Positions 1 through 53,595 of a stretch of DNA of 64,000 nt are shown here, one piece after another (the first letter of the stretch is position 1; each line of letters opens with the position of its first letter). Position numbers and translations under genes: made by a program. Source of the stretch: Phoronis australis. Taxonomy: Eukaryota > Phoronida > Phoronidae. The notes beneath the pieces are model-generated. The model did not search any database, was not told where the DNA came from, and worked only from the letters and a program-made list of their open reading frames with translations. Location: contig NMRA01000499.1 in assembly GCA_002633005.1 (NCBI GenBank), positions 250,001 to 314,000 of the forward strand, read 5' to 3'.

Positions 1-952
1 CACATAACCTTAGGATTTCTTCTTGAACATTTTTTAAAGCAAAAGAAGTTTGGTGTTGTTGTTGACACCATTGTTCTGTTATGGGTGTACGTAGTAGACT
101 ACCTTTTTATGAAAAAAGACATTGCCACTTGACAGATTTGTATAAAGTAAAAATCTCAATTCTACAGGCATTTTACTTTCTTTGTTAAGTTCTATAATTT
201 TTGATTTTTGATGATATTGGGCACAGACGTTGTGACAAGGACACATAGGTCAGGAATGCTGTGCTGTTGCTGTCTTTGTGTAGTGTGCATGAGTCAGCAT
301 TGATAACCTGCTTTGCTGCTGCGTGTATCATGTCTTATGAGTTAGTATCATAACTGATAAGCAAATGCATTATGTAGTTTTGGTTGTGACCTGCACAATT
401 CAGCGTGTCCTTGAATTCTTGTTGATGGCTTGTGTCTAGTCTTGTGCTGGTCACTGTAACGTAGACGGAAGTGTTGTTCCAGTGCTTATCAGAGTGCCAT
501 TTTGATGGTGCTTTTACACGGGTATAAAAACTAGTTCTAAGTGCTGGCATTTTTGTTGCGAAAATTATAGCTTCTTTTCAACAATATCCAGCTCATAAGG
601 TCACAAAGTTTTGTCCCAGTCACGTGTAGTCTGCTGAGCACGTCCAACTTACTGCCAACAAAACTGGCTCTCAGTCTGTGAGGTCATTATTACAAGTGCA
701 AGTTGCACCAAGACAGTTTCTATATGTAAAAAGTAGAGCAAGTCACTCTTTATCCTATCAGTCCCCTTATTCTTCTAACAGGTATACAAAATTTCCCAAT
801 GACTCATAACCATGTAACAAACATTACAGTGAGTGTTGGTGTCAGTGATGGTTACCGGTGGATACGAGGATTAGATATATTCAAGGGCCTGTGATTCTTC
901 CAGTGAGGTCACATGTCCCACAACACTTAATAGATATTAAATATTTTGTCAG
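1..952 (+). other. Intron upstream of the first visible PEP mutase exon
   Basis: No coding exon is visible on either strand. Because the exon at 953 begins with an AG acceptor and codes for the middle of the protein, this stretch is most simply intron of the same gene. The exons for the N-terminal half, which carry the catalytic EDK-type loop, must lie to the left of the window. Confidence 0.6.
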
Positions 953-1070
953 GCATGCAAGGATACACAGAGTGACCCCAACTTTTGCATTGTTGCTAGA
1001 GTGGAGGCCTTCATCGCTGGCTGGGGACTAGATGAGGCGCTGCGTCGAGCTGAAGCCTACCGCAATGCTG
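953..1070 (+). CDS. PEPM: PEP mutase exon with Arg159 region
   Basis: The acceptor TTTTGTCAG ends at 952 and the donor GTAAAT starts at 1071, leaving a phase-1 junction (118 nt). The product runs from ACKDTQSD through [13 protein letters not shown] to AYRNAG. In the Mytilus enzyme the Arg of VARVEA contacts the substrate phosphonyl group. The incoming phase is read as 0 but cannot be confirmed without the previous exon. Confidence 0.92.
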
Positions 1071-3518
1071 GTAAATGCCTGCTTTAGACTTTGCCTGTTG
1101 TCCAAACTCACATGACAGCTGACGTCAATTGCTGAGTTTGACTGCATTGTTTTACAAGTGATTTGTGCAATGTTGGGCCGTTTTTGTGTGCATCTTATTG
1201 ACAAGGGTATTGTGGGAAATGGAATGATGAAGATGGATATGATTGAATGTTAAATGTTAGGTCATGTTAAGGTTGTACCCTGCCATCTGGTGTTAGAACC
1301 TCTTGTTAATAGTGCTATGAATCCATGTTCTATCAAAGAAACTAACTTTTGATTTACTTCACTTTGCACTCTTAATCTGGGGTCTGTTCTAAGAAAACTG
1401 ACTTAGCTATGACAAATCCTAAACGTATGTCAATATAAAGATACAACTTAAGTTTTCTTAAGTCCGTTCCAAGAAAGTGATGTTAAGGTTGACTTAGTTT
1501 GTGATTAAGTGTTGTCTTAAGTTTGATATAACTCACTGGATGTGAAAGTTTCAGAGTTTGGAGGTTGAGACAAATCTAAGACTTAAGTCAAAAATGAACT
1601 TAAGTTGGCTTCTTGGAACGGGCTTCTGGTCTCCACTCATTCATTTCTCAGTTGATATTTGACCCCTGGGCTTTGAATGAACGGGTAATTCGTCATGCTT
1701 GAGACCTAGCTGAGCTCATAAAATGACCGACTATGACAAGTCTACTGGCTGAGCCTGGTCTCGACCCATAATGAACTGTCAGTTCTTTTCCAAAACCAGA
1801 TGTCAGTAGGGAACGAGTTGTTCAAATTAAAAATAGAATTTTTACAAAAGACAGATTTACAGCAAGTTAGATATCTTAGTGTCCTGAGGCTGTGGAATGT
1901 CCGACTCTGGTATAATGATAATTACAGTGAATATTCTCCATTTTTGCAGTCCCACAAATTGCACTGCTGTAGGAGCTATGTTCTAAATTTTCGTGTGTTG
2001 CAATTACTCAAACGTTTGCTGTTTGTCGTTTGAGAATTTCCGTAATACGTACATGTATTTTCGTTCAGTATTTTTTCACTAAATAAGCGTATTTCCGCTT
2101 TATTGTACGCAGTTGATGTCCAGTTATTGCTACTTATTTGCTACCGTGTGTATTTAGGCGCAGATGCCATTTTGATGCACAGCAAGAAGAGTGACCCATC
2201 TGATATTGAGGCTTTCATGAAGGCTTGGAATAACCAGGTGGGTTGCAGTCAATGTGTTGACTGTGTGGTTGTATTTTGTTGTTCATGTTGACCAGCTGTC
2301 CATTCATTGTTAATAACGTAGTGATGAAGCTTTTACTCAACAGCTGTGGAACTGAAATTGCATTGAAGGTCTGCTCCATGACTAGATAATTAGTCAAAAT
2401 ATGACCGCTTCTTAATCTGTTTCAAAGTGTTTCTTCACCTTGACTTAGTTGTAATTAAAGATTCCTTTCACAAATAGGTGTACAAAGCCTGCATGATGCT
2501 GCTCAGTCAATCTAATAGTTTCATTGTGTTGTTTTTACATCCACTACTGCCCCCTGTTGGTTGTGCCCACAAAGTACTACCCAGTCAACCTTATAGTCCC
2601 ATTTTGTTCTTTACACCCACTAGGGCCCCGTGGTGATTGTACCCACTAAGTACTACTCGGTCCCTACTGATCACTTCCGTGACCTGGGCGTGTCTATGAT
2701 TATCTGGGCCAATCACAACCTCCGAGCATGCGTGACTGCCATGCAAAACACCACCCAGCAGATCTTCAAGGACCAATCATTAGTGAATGTTGAGAAAAAC
2801 GTAAGTACAATGTTTGGATATAGTGTGACAGTGGTTGTTTAATGAATTCTCTTTGTAATATTGTCAAGATATTGTGATATTGTCAAGATATTACCTATTA
2901 ATAAAATAACAGTAACTGAAATTTATCTTTTATTACATTGTTCCTGTTTGTGTAGTAGTTTTCAGAACAGTTGTCAAAGTTAGTCTGCTTTGTCAAAGTT
3001 TTGGCAAAATCTGTAGGAAAAATAACACAGTAAAAATTCTCCAATTTGGATTAGGCTTTAGAATTTGGAACACAGAAACTCCCACAAAATTGATTTTCTG
3101 CATTCTGTAATTTGGGACAAGGGCAATTTTGGCATTCATCATATTTCTCAAATTTTGGACTATGTGTTTTCAATTTACAGAGTGGGTAATTTTGTCATCG
3201 TTCTGGTGGCTCTTGAATTCGAGATGCCATTATTGTCCGTTTCTAGAAATTGGGATAAGATCCGGGCTTGAGCAAAATAATTAAGTTTTCACAGTCCCAA
3301 ATTGGAGAATTTTTACCGTAATCACTTCTTCGTAATTAGTGGAGGATGAGTCGCAAATATCTGCTTCGAAATTTTACCGATTTTAGGCGAGGCAGAGTAT
3401 GGTCAAGTTGTCATTTTATTCTGCGTATTTACAGATTGCTGCTGTCAAGGAAGTGTTCCGTCTACAGAATGATCATGAACTAGTTGATGCTGAAGATCGC
3501 TATCTACCAAAGAATTAG
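953..3518 (+). CDS. PEPM: Phosphoenolpyruvate phosphomutase, C-terminal half (4 exons, 5' partial)
   Basis: The enzyme interconverts phosphoenolpyruvate and phosphonopyruvate, forming the C-P bond that starts phosphonate (2-aminoethylphosphonate) synthesis. It is a TIM barrel of the isocitrate lyase/PEP mutase superfamily. Four exons (953-1070, 2158-2237, 2624-2800, 3435-3518) join in frame with phases 1, 0 and 0 and end at TAG. The visible 153 residues contain [28 protein letters not shown] and a C-terminal YLPKN. If the Arg of IVARVEAF is Arg159 of the Mytilus edulis enzyme, the His of LMHSKK falls at 190 and the last residue at 295, which matches the known active-site residues Arg159 and His190 and the known length. 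The nucleophilic Asp region and gating loop are outside the window. The gene is convergent with the SERCA gene. Carboxyphosphonoenolpyruvate mutase or another family member is possible but fits less well. Confidence 0.93.
1461..1624. mobile_element. Short inverted-repeat element (MITE-like), type C
   Basis: The left end AGTCCGTTCCAAGAAA and the reverse complement of the right end (AGCCCGTTCCAAGAAG) form a near-perfect 16-bp terminal inverted repeat around a 164-bp element with no coding potential. A third related arm (GGTCTGTTCTAAGAAAACTG) lies at about 1381, so the element may be nested or degenerate. It sits in a PEP mutase intron. Confidence 0.6.
2158..2237 (+). CDS. PEPM: PEP mutase exon with His190 region
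   Basis: The acceptor TATTTAG ends at 2157 and the donor GTGGGT starts at 2238 (80 nt, phase 1 to 0). The split Gly codon joins [13 protein letters not shown], so the active-site His lies in this exon. It continues through the SDPSDIEAF helix to WNNQ. Confidence 0.93.
2501..2656. repeat. Two-copy tandem repeat that includes the start of a PEP mutase exon
   Basis: About 78 bp is repeated: 2501-2580 and about 2579-2656. The second copy holds the real acceptor and first residues of the exon at 2624. In the first copy the acceptor AG has become AC and the reading frame has drifted, but GTGCCCACAAAGTACTAC is still recognisable as the VPTKYY segment. Confidence 0.75.
2624..2800 (+). CDS. PEPM: PEP mutase exon, late barrel strands
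   Basis: The acceptor CACCCACTAG ends at 2623 and the donor GTAAGT starts at 2801 (177 nt, 59 codons, phase 0 to 0). It codes for [20 protein letters not shown] and [13 protein letters not shown], a barrel strand and the helix after it. A decayed partial copy of the start of this exon lies about 78 bp upstream (see the repeat at 2501-2656). Confidence 0.93.
3027..3319. mobile_element. MITE-like element, family A copy 1
   Basis: About 293 bp bounded by inverted repeats: left ACAGTAAAAATTCTCCAATT, right matching ACGGTAAAAATTCTCCAATT on the other strand, about 23 bp in all. No transposase is present. The reverse complement aligns along its whole length with the element at 19069-19344. No target-site duplication is clear. 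It lies in the last PEP mutase intron. Confidence 0.8.
3435..3518 (+). CDS. PEPM: PEP mutase last coding exon
   Basis: The acceptor GTATTTACAG ends at 3434. It codes for [11 protein letters not shown], then DRYLPKN and TAG at 3516-3518. The basic, helix-forming C-terminus is typical of PEP mutases, where it packs onto the partner subunit. Confidence 0.92.
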   Translation: MAAVKEVFRLQNDHELVDAEDRYLPKN

Positions 3519-5192
3519 ACTGCTTACTGCTAGGTATCATTTTGTATACTAAAACATTTAGAGGATAATAACCACAGTCGGATGAGAATGCCTCATCAGC
3601 ATTTAGATTTAATCGTAAAACCATGATCATAAAAACAAACAGTGACTTCATGTTGAATTCCAAGTCTCATCTTTACCAAAGTTGAGGTTTAAATGGGCTA
3701 GTGGTTCTGTTGAGATACTTCTCAACTCATTCCTTGGAGGAGGCTCCTCCTGGTGATGATTTTGATATTACTGAGGTTTCAACAATACTGCTAGTACTCA
3801 ACACAAGACTAATGAGCACCATCAACTGTTCTAAGCAAGAAAACTTAAGTCATCTGGATGTTTTACTATCATCAGGTGTGTCATAGCTCTCTTCACCCAT
3901 TTTTTGCCAGTAAATGAAGGTGGATATTCCTCCACTTGTAGAGTGATGGTAGAAGAGTTCTAGTCAAACCTCACCACATCATACCTTGTTCAGAATTGTG
4001 ACCGACTACAAAACCCAATTTGACCTAATGTACGAGTCTTCTCTAGTTACAACAAACTATCATTACCACTTACTGATTTCGAAGAAACCTTGATGTCTGT
4101 TGTAATGAGGTTAGACTGTTCGGTTTTCTCAGTGGTCTTGCCAATGTGTAACATAATATAGAATTAAATCGTAATGATCTATTGTGGTTCCAGATTTGCA
4201 AACTATGGTGTAGCTCCTCGTTAAAAAACTTTTAGGATAATCCGGGATTTAGTGTGGGTGGTCAGAGTCCACTTAGTGCCGATTAGTGTTGTGTGTTGAA
4301 ATGTCAATAAGGGTTTATAATGCAGGTTAAGCTTCACTTCTAGCTGTGTTAGATCATTGGGGTTGAAATGGGACGCTTCAGTGGGGCAAAATGAGNTCTC
4401 ATCTGTTTAGCTACAACTCTAGCGTTCATCCATTGAAATTACCAGTGTTTCCGCCACTCATCTAAACCTAGTGTTTATGAACTTTGGGTACGAGATCCCA
4501 TAGAGAGCGCAGATGCCATTGATTTTCATTTATTCCCAACAACTATGAGGCCCTGTAGTGGCAATGTTATTTTTCGTGTTTGCCTCGATATCTACCAAGT
4601 ATCTAGTCAAATCTTCGTGAAGTTTGGCCGATGTGCTGCTACAGAGCGTGACTGGTGTTGATTGTTAGACAAATCAGATTACTGTCACATTGGTGCTCCC
4701 TATTGGGTTTGCTTCAACTTTGCATCTGCCTCACTATCAAAAAGTTCTTCAATGAGTCTTCATGAACTTTGACCATTATGTGAGATTACAGTTGATGTTG
4801 ATTTTCAGATAGATCTGAGTACCGTGAAAACATTTGAAGAAATTAATTAGCAATTGATGACATTAATTAGCTCACCGTATATCTTTTCCTTTTGCGATGC
4901 TCATGGAGGGCACATATCAGTGCTGTGCATTGCTCATGTATGCTTCTGTATTGTCATTCCTTTTGATGGTTAGATTACAGGGTTTGGACATAGTGACTGT
5001 CCTGCATATGGTAATGTAGTGCATTTAGATCTAATATCATCTTTGCAGAAGAAAATTTTGGTTCATTCATACATGATCGTTTCTGTATAAGATGTCAGCT
5101 TTCTTATAATTGTGTACACGAGTGAATCTCATTGGTACAAATATGATTTCGTATCTATTTTTCGAAATGTAAAATTTTATTATTTTATGAGT

Positions 5193-5198
5193 AATAAA
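5193..5198 (+). terminator. Candidate poly(A) signal for PEP mutase
   Basis: AATAAA lies in GTAATAAATATAAT. This would give a 3' UTR of about 1.7 kb. Chosen because it is paired with an opposing signal about 50 bp away. Other AATAAA-like words exist in this AT-rich DNA, so support is weak. Confidence 0.25.
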
Positions 5199-5243
5199 TA
5201 TAATCTAGAATTTTAGCAATACTGTGCTTGGTTTTAGAAAACA

Positions 5244-5253
5244 TTTATTTATT
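5244..5253 (-). terminator. Candidate poly(A) signal for SERCA
   Basis: On the minus strand two overlapping signals read AATAAATAAA. Using it would give SERCA a 3' UTR of about 5.4 kb ending tail-to-tail with PEP mutase. A nearer alternative is the minus-strand AATAAA at 8643-8648, which would give a UTR of about 2 kb. Only transcript data can choose. Confidence 0.2.
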
Positions 5254-8200
5254 AAATCTAATCAACAACTTGTCTTAAAAGTACAAAATGCACTACCTTG
5301 TAATCCTGTCAACACTACTGGTGCTAGTCATAGATCTCTGTGACCATACTAGTCTTTCATTCTTTGTGTTCTTAACATGCATGCCATCATAGACTATAGT
5401 ACATGGACCGCCAACTCCGTATACTTTCAATGGACGAAATCTGTGCTCTTACACAAGCAATGATGTCATTATTCACTAGCGACATCAACATCAGGCCAAA
5501 TTACCTGGTTTTATTTCCGGCAAGTACGTCATCTGCTAATCATGGTCGGGTGTTGTGTCGTCACAATACACAAACCGGAAACTGAAACAGATAATTTAGG
5601 AGAGTGGTGCCTCCTTTAGGATAGTACGCAAGAAAATGTTGCGAATCTGTTGTCTGTAATCTATGATGCCATCAACTTTTGCCTTTCCACTGATAACTTA
5701 AGACACCTTAATATACCATTTTTGTCTAATCTTCTAATATTTGGTCTTTGTCAATAAGGAAAAGAAAAGTATGGTCACATTCTCAAAATATACCATAAGA
5801 GCTAGAAACAATCCTTAAGAAATGGTATAAATTAACAACTTAGGTCAGAAATCTGACGTTCTTCATCAAACATGGAAGCTCTCCACACAATAGGGACCTT
5901 ACATAATGTTTTAAACACGCCACGTTATCTAGTCACACAAAGAACATTAATTCGTTAATAGTAGCCGCCTCACCTCCGACCACATACCTTTGATTTCGAC
6001 ACCACTTTTTTGATCAATTCTGATCAGTCAAAAACTACATTAATCAGTTAGAGAGGGACCCGTTGTGACCACTGCCTGGAACATACTGTACAGTACTGTG
6101 CTCCTCGGTAACGACTATGCCGTCCAATCGCAGATATGTAAACGTGCAATAGGTCCTTCAAATCAATCACAATCTGAACATTAGCTCATTTTACTATTAC
6201 CAACTGGACAACCTTTGTAAACAGTTTGAGACGATAATCTCAAAACAGCATACCTGAATAGTGACAGAATAGTTAATAAAACATGAACATAAAACAAAGA
6301 ATATCTGATAATTAAAGGAATAATACAAATGCCCCTAAGAGGCAGTTTAGTTTTGTTTAAGGATGCCAGGCCCTGCAGGACAAACTGGTGAGTGTGGTTA
6401 TCGAACATACAAAAGAACAGTTCTGTCCCCAATATAAAGTTCGTGAATCTGTACAGCCTATCTACCACAGCTAACACATCATTGCATAAAGCCTCGAAGA
6501 TGAATCACTAGTAATGTCTACACGTGAATGGCCTGGAAGATGGAACCGTGTTTTACCACAACAAATATATGCATACAACACTCCCGCAAACCCTAAATAA
6601 TAAATAGGAAATACTGTGACAGTAAATATACCTCTCACTTACTACAACACAAAATGTACTCGCGGCGCATTCGTTAATTAGTTTTTTAACTTTTTTTCAC
6701 AGAATGTTGATGAATTTTGCTTACAAGAAATTAAACGTGAAACAAGCCGACAACTACAGAAGCTCAGCGCAGACATCTCGTGAATAGAAACATCACTGAG
6801 AACATGCCACAGCCTATGCATAAAGAGAAGATGCATTCAATAACAGCTTAATAACACAGCTGCAATACACTCGAGTCTAACAGAAACAAATTTTGAGAAC
6901 AAAGAACTTATTCATTCGAGCAGCATCAGATGTACAGGGTTTTGCCAAAAACGCTTCTAGGAGTTATTTTGATTCGTTTTGATTTTTTTCTCATTAAGCC
7001 CCACACAGCACCTTGTTTAAAAATCGAAAATTGTTTCATTCCTAATCATTCATCCATGAACCGAATGAGTTCAACGACCGGTTCAACGGGAAGACTAATT
7101 GCCACTGCAACCACTGCATGGGACTTGAAGGTAAAATACAATACTAATCTTGCCATCATGTCAGCACTTGATGAAACATTGCACCAAACAGATGTCATGT
7201 GTAACATAAGCACAAGCTGATATGTGTGTTATAACACATCTCCAAGCAAGTCACTGGTCTACTCTGGTGAATACAAGTACTCCTAATGTAACACCCTTGT
7301 GCACGTTTTCACACATTGTCTTAGTTTTTCTTCTTTGAGGCGGGCTCTTTTGGAGCTGCAAACAGAACAAAATGTGCTGATAGAAAACATATCCACAAAA
7401 TGCAAGAGCCAACAAGAAACATGTAGACAAGATGCATTAGTCAATAATATGGCTATAAAATGCTTGAGAACTTCATATTCATCAGCTGGTGCTAAGAAAC
7501 ATTCGGTCACCTTTTATTTCACACAAGGCAAGGGATGGTGATCCCAGGTTACTACCTCGATGTATCCAGCCATTTACCAAGAACCATTGTATCACAGGCT
7601 AAAGTTATTCAACGTTTCCATTTCATTAACCACCCAAATTTTTCCCAAAGGAAAATATCCCTTCCCTCAATGACAACACAACTTCTTTCCAAACATAAAA
7701 GCCGATTTTATACAAATAGTTTCGGTGCCAGATTTTAGTATTTTTGTTTGAAATACAGAGAAGTTACGGCACACGTAAACCTGACGAAATATAAAATGAA
7801 AGTGATAACAATATTTCGGACTATCGTCGTCTGAATAACAACATCCAAAGTTGTCACGTAACTTGCCAAACTACATCAACAATTTCATTACAACATTAAT
7901 ATCACTTAATAACTGTAATTCTATGGGTACAGACCGAGTCAAAAACGCAGAAATAAGACAAAAAGCTTTAACAGAAAAAAGTTGGTCAATGTGAATACAT
8001 ACCAGGTGCATGAAACACGGACTACACTTGTCATGCATGTCTTGATTTACACTACTATGGTGCAGAACGGTACTAAACAAGTCATTCTATAGATGAAACT
8101 TGAAACTACATCAAAAGGTGGATTAATGTGGTTATTATGGACAATGTTTTGTTTGGTGTTTGTGTAAATCTGCTACGGTGAAAGTGGAGACCTGGGTGAA

Positions 8201-10669
8201 GGAATATGTCTAAGTTAGCATCTGATAAGGGAACACTGCAAAGTTTTCAGAATAGTGCAGGTGTTGGGGTTTTTAAAGAGATGGTAGTGTGGATTGTAGA
8301 TATATGTGCATAGTTTACAAACCCATGAATAGATTAAGGAGTACATAAGTGTACTAATTTACACTAGATCATGTTTTGGCACGAGAACCAAATGGAAGAG
8401 TAAGTCTGCTGGAAGTGGTTTAAGTAGCTTCAGCCCAGCCCACAGTCAGTGTGCCATGCATGCAGAGACAAAGCCTTAAGATGTAGTAACAGAAGAGCAC
8501 AGAACCAGTGGCTTTGTCAGACCAGTGTCTTCATCAACTTAACTGCACAAAAACTGGACAGTGGCCAGTATGTAGTCATGGCAATAGAAACCACAGTTCA
8601 TAATATCTTTACAAAACCAACTAAGGCCCACTGAATTCATAATTTATTTTCAACAATATTTGTCAACCAGATATTACAAAACCATAGTTGGTATAGATCA
8701 CAACTGACTTGTTTAACTGTACAAAGTTTAATACATCAAACAAAGACGACCAATTAAAAAGCCTAGTGGTTCTGACTACCACACTCAGTTCAGATCAATG
8801 GTTCTCAGACAGTCTTTAAATGACAACCCCTTTCAATGACCAGCAGGTCTGAAGGTGATTTCAGTATAAAAACTGACAGAATTCATAAACCATAAGTGGT
8901 GAAGGCCAGTCTGAGAACCATGGACTGTTAAACCCTGACTACCACTTGACAACAGCAAAGTTGCCCACACCACCACAACATGCAGTCACTTAAAAACAAG
9001 CAAAACAAACACTCCCCAGGTTATGAATGTGATTGCAAGTGCAGTTATGTGTGAAAAAACATCACACAAGGGTCTATGTGATACTAATTCAGTGAACATA
9101 ATTGATTATAAAACCGTTCTAATGGCAAATGTGTATCCAATCAACTCGATGATTTTTTAAATTCATGTGTATACACACATTGCCGAGAGCAGACAATTCA
9201 TTTCAAACAAGAGTAATCAAGAAATGTACGGAAAATTAACACTGAAATAACAATATAGTAATTTGGGACTACTTAATACAGTGAATTTGTTTACAAAATA
9301 CAAGAGTTGATACCAGAAAATGAAAGCTCATGACACTTCGCCCACAACGTCAACAGCTGAAGAGAGACGCATTATATCTCTGTCTAGCCAACCCACAAAT
9401 ACTGCAGCCAGTTAAGACAGACACACACCCCGGGACAGAAGGTGAACAATGAGATACATCAGACTAGACACACAGCCAGGTGCTTGCAGTCAGTAGGGGA
9501 TCACACCAAGATTAATGCAAAGGTCATGAGCTTTCGCACACACCAGTATCCTGCAAGTCAGAGGGCGTGCTAATATAATAGACTAGAGGTTTGGGGGTGA
9601 AACGAAGCTACTAGTTAAAATTGGTATGAATGACTACACAAGTCCATTACAAGCCAGTACACTAGATAACAGCGTTAAAACATCCTAATTCAAGACGCTC
9701 TCTGACTTCAAATTGGCAAAATGAAACTTTTCAGTCATGAACACGCATTTTAGGTTAACAGACAATTCTTCAGCTTCTCACATTTGGTGGGTTTTCATAC
9801 TTTGAAAATACCACCAAATTTTAACTTTAATCAGAACCCTAGGACATGCGTTCTTGACTGTACAAGTTTACAAACCCTGCACAGGAAGGACACTGAGTAT
9901 TGAATATACCTATGTACAAACAAGTTTACCACAGAAATAAAACAGCAAAAAGTGTCACCAAAAATGCCACAGTGAACAAACATAAATATTACGCCAAACA
10001 GAAAAAGTGGTCCCCTTTTCAACTCCAGTTTTACTACACTGTGTATAAATCGCCACTCTACAGCATGTTTTGACCCATCTTTCCGGAGTCGTTACATCAC
10101 ACAAGCTCATAACATATTCATAATGACGGTTACTAGAAAAGGCTGTTTAAAATTGAATCCCAATTGTACTGACAATGCAACAGCCATTTTGACCTTAGAT
10201 AAGAAGAAACACGGCGACATTATACTGTTTACTAATGAATACACACTGATTGGCGTAAACAATTTCTTAATAATTTTTTAAAATTCGATGAGCTTGGAGG
10301 TTGGAAAACATGTAACAGACAGTACGGACACAGTTCGAAAGCAACAGGGGAAAACTGGCTACCTAATGTAGTAGTGGTGGCAGCAAATAGTCAGTAGCTT
10401 GCACAGCAGTACTTGGTGAAGAAACCAAACAGTTATATTCGTTAAAATATGTGTTCAGTGTCTACAGGCTTAAATTAGAAGATAAAAACTGCGTTAAAAT
10501 ACTACACAACCCTGAGCTTGTTCCAAGTTACATGTTAAGTATTTGCTTCAATTTGAGACCTGAAAACATTTTCTAAACAGTCACGAGAGCTAACTCTGTC
10601 TGGTTCCTTCACACGCATACACGCGTACACTCGAAAGGGGGCGGGATCACTACCAGTTGTGGTGAAGAG

Positions 10670-52520
<41,851 letters not shown>

Positions 52521-53056
52521 ATTTCACCGAGTTTTCGGTGGTAAGCAGTTTAAAACACAAATGTTTTGCTTTTAAGCTCACGATACAGTTCTTCTAAGTG
52601 ACAATATGTACAGCCCGGCTTCAGGAGTTTTTAGAGTTCCAATATTTAACTGCCAAGCTGGCCTCGAAATGTACAGAAATGGAACTGCACTCTGATCGTG
52701 TGTGCGAGTGGAAATTTTGGGTTGTTCTAACGTACGGAGGTAACTCACGTTGACATGTTTCACTTACGTTGCCATTTTCAGCAAAATAGTTGAAAACTTG
52801 CGTGTCTTTTTTATATTTAAGTAATAAACAAACAAATAGTACTGCTTAAAGGTAAGAATGCAAAAGTAAGATGTCATTAAGTACTTTCGTGCAAACCTAA
52901 CACCCCTAATGAAGATCAATGACTATTATAGACTTCACGAGTGATAAAAGCTACCACGAGTACCGAATGTGGATTAACTTGATTGGTCTATTTTGTGATG
53001 ACGTCAACCTCCATATTTACGCAGTTCACTTCCAACTAAAAGACGCACACTATTCG

Positions 53057-53595
53057 TCTTTACTGAGGAACACAATCTATTGGCGGATTTAGAGGGGGTC
53101 AAAGTGGCCATAGTCACCCTTAAATTTTCTCGTTCTTGTAAATAAGTGGAAACAACTAATTTTCAATCCTGCATCAATATTCGGCATTTTTGAAGTCACT
53201 GTTTCAAAAGAAACGGACTCGGTGGATAGGGGCCTACAACCCGGCCACGTGCAGTGTACTAGGGATCGATCTACCGGCGTAGCCACGGTAGAGCACAATG
53301 AGGCTTTATCGAGGAACACAATCCACTGGCGGATTTAGCCGAGAGAAGACAAAGAACCCATGGACCTCCTAAAATTTTCCTTTTTTAATAAGCAGGATCG
53401 GCTAATTTGAAAAGTCAACGTGAAGAAGACCAAGGATTTTTCTACAAAAACCCGATTTTTAGCTCTGCATCAATAACTTAGGAATTATTGAAGATATCGT
53501 CCCAAAAGTGACTCATACAGGTAGGGGCCTACGTTGCATTTAACGTAGACTGGACTCACTGGCATAGTCACGCTCGTGGGACAAGGAGGTAAAAC
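53057..53595. repeat. Two-copy tandem repeat, about 246 bp period
   Basis: GAGGAACACAATC(T/C)A(T/C)TGGCGGATTTAG begins each copy (53063 and 53312). Both later contain CTGCATCAATA and GGTGGATAGGGGCCTAC/CAGGTAGGGGCCTACGTT. The copies are diverged. Confidence 0.75.

Larger units (their letters stand above)
3519..10669. other. Convergent intergenic region, probably two 3' UTRs
   Basis: The stretch between the stop codons of PEP mutase (plus) and SERCA (minus) shows no exon with family similarity. Short open frames here lack splice context and recognisable motifs. Both genes point into it, so much of it may be 3' UTR. A single N at 4396 marks a sequence uncertainty. No clear mobile element was seen. 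Confidence 0.5.

Noticed and set aside
4396-4396. Single N bases at 4396, 22116, 33813 and 51846
   Set aside because: Treated as base uncertainty or contig joins; only 33813 coincides with a structural anomaly.
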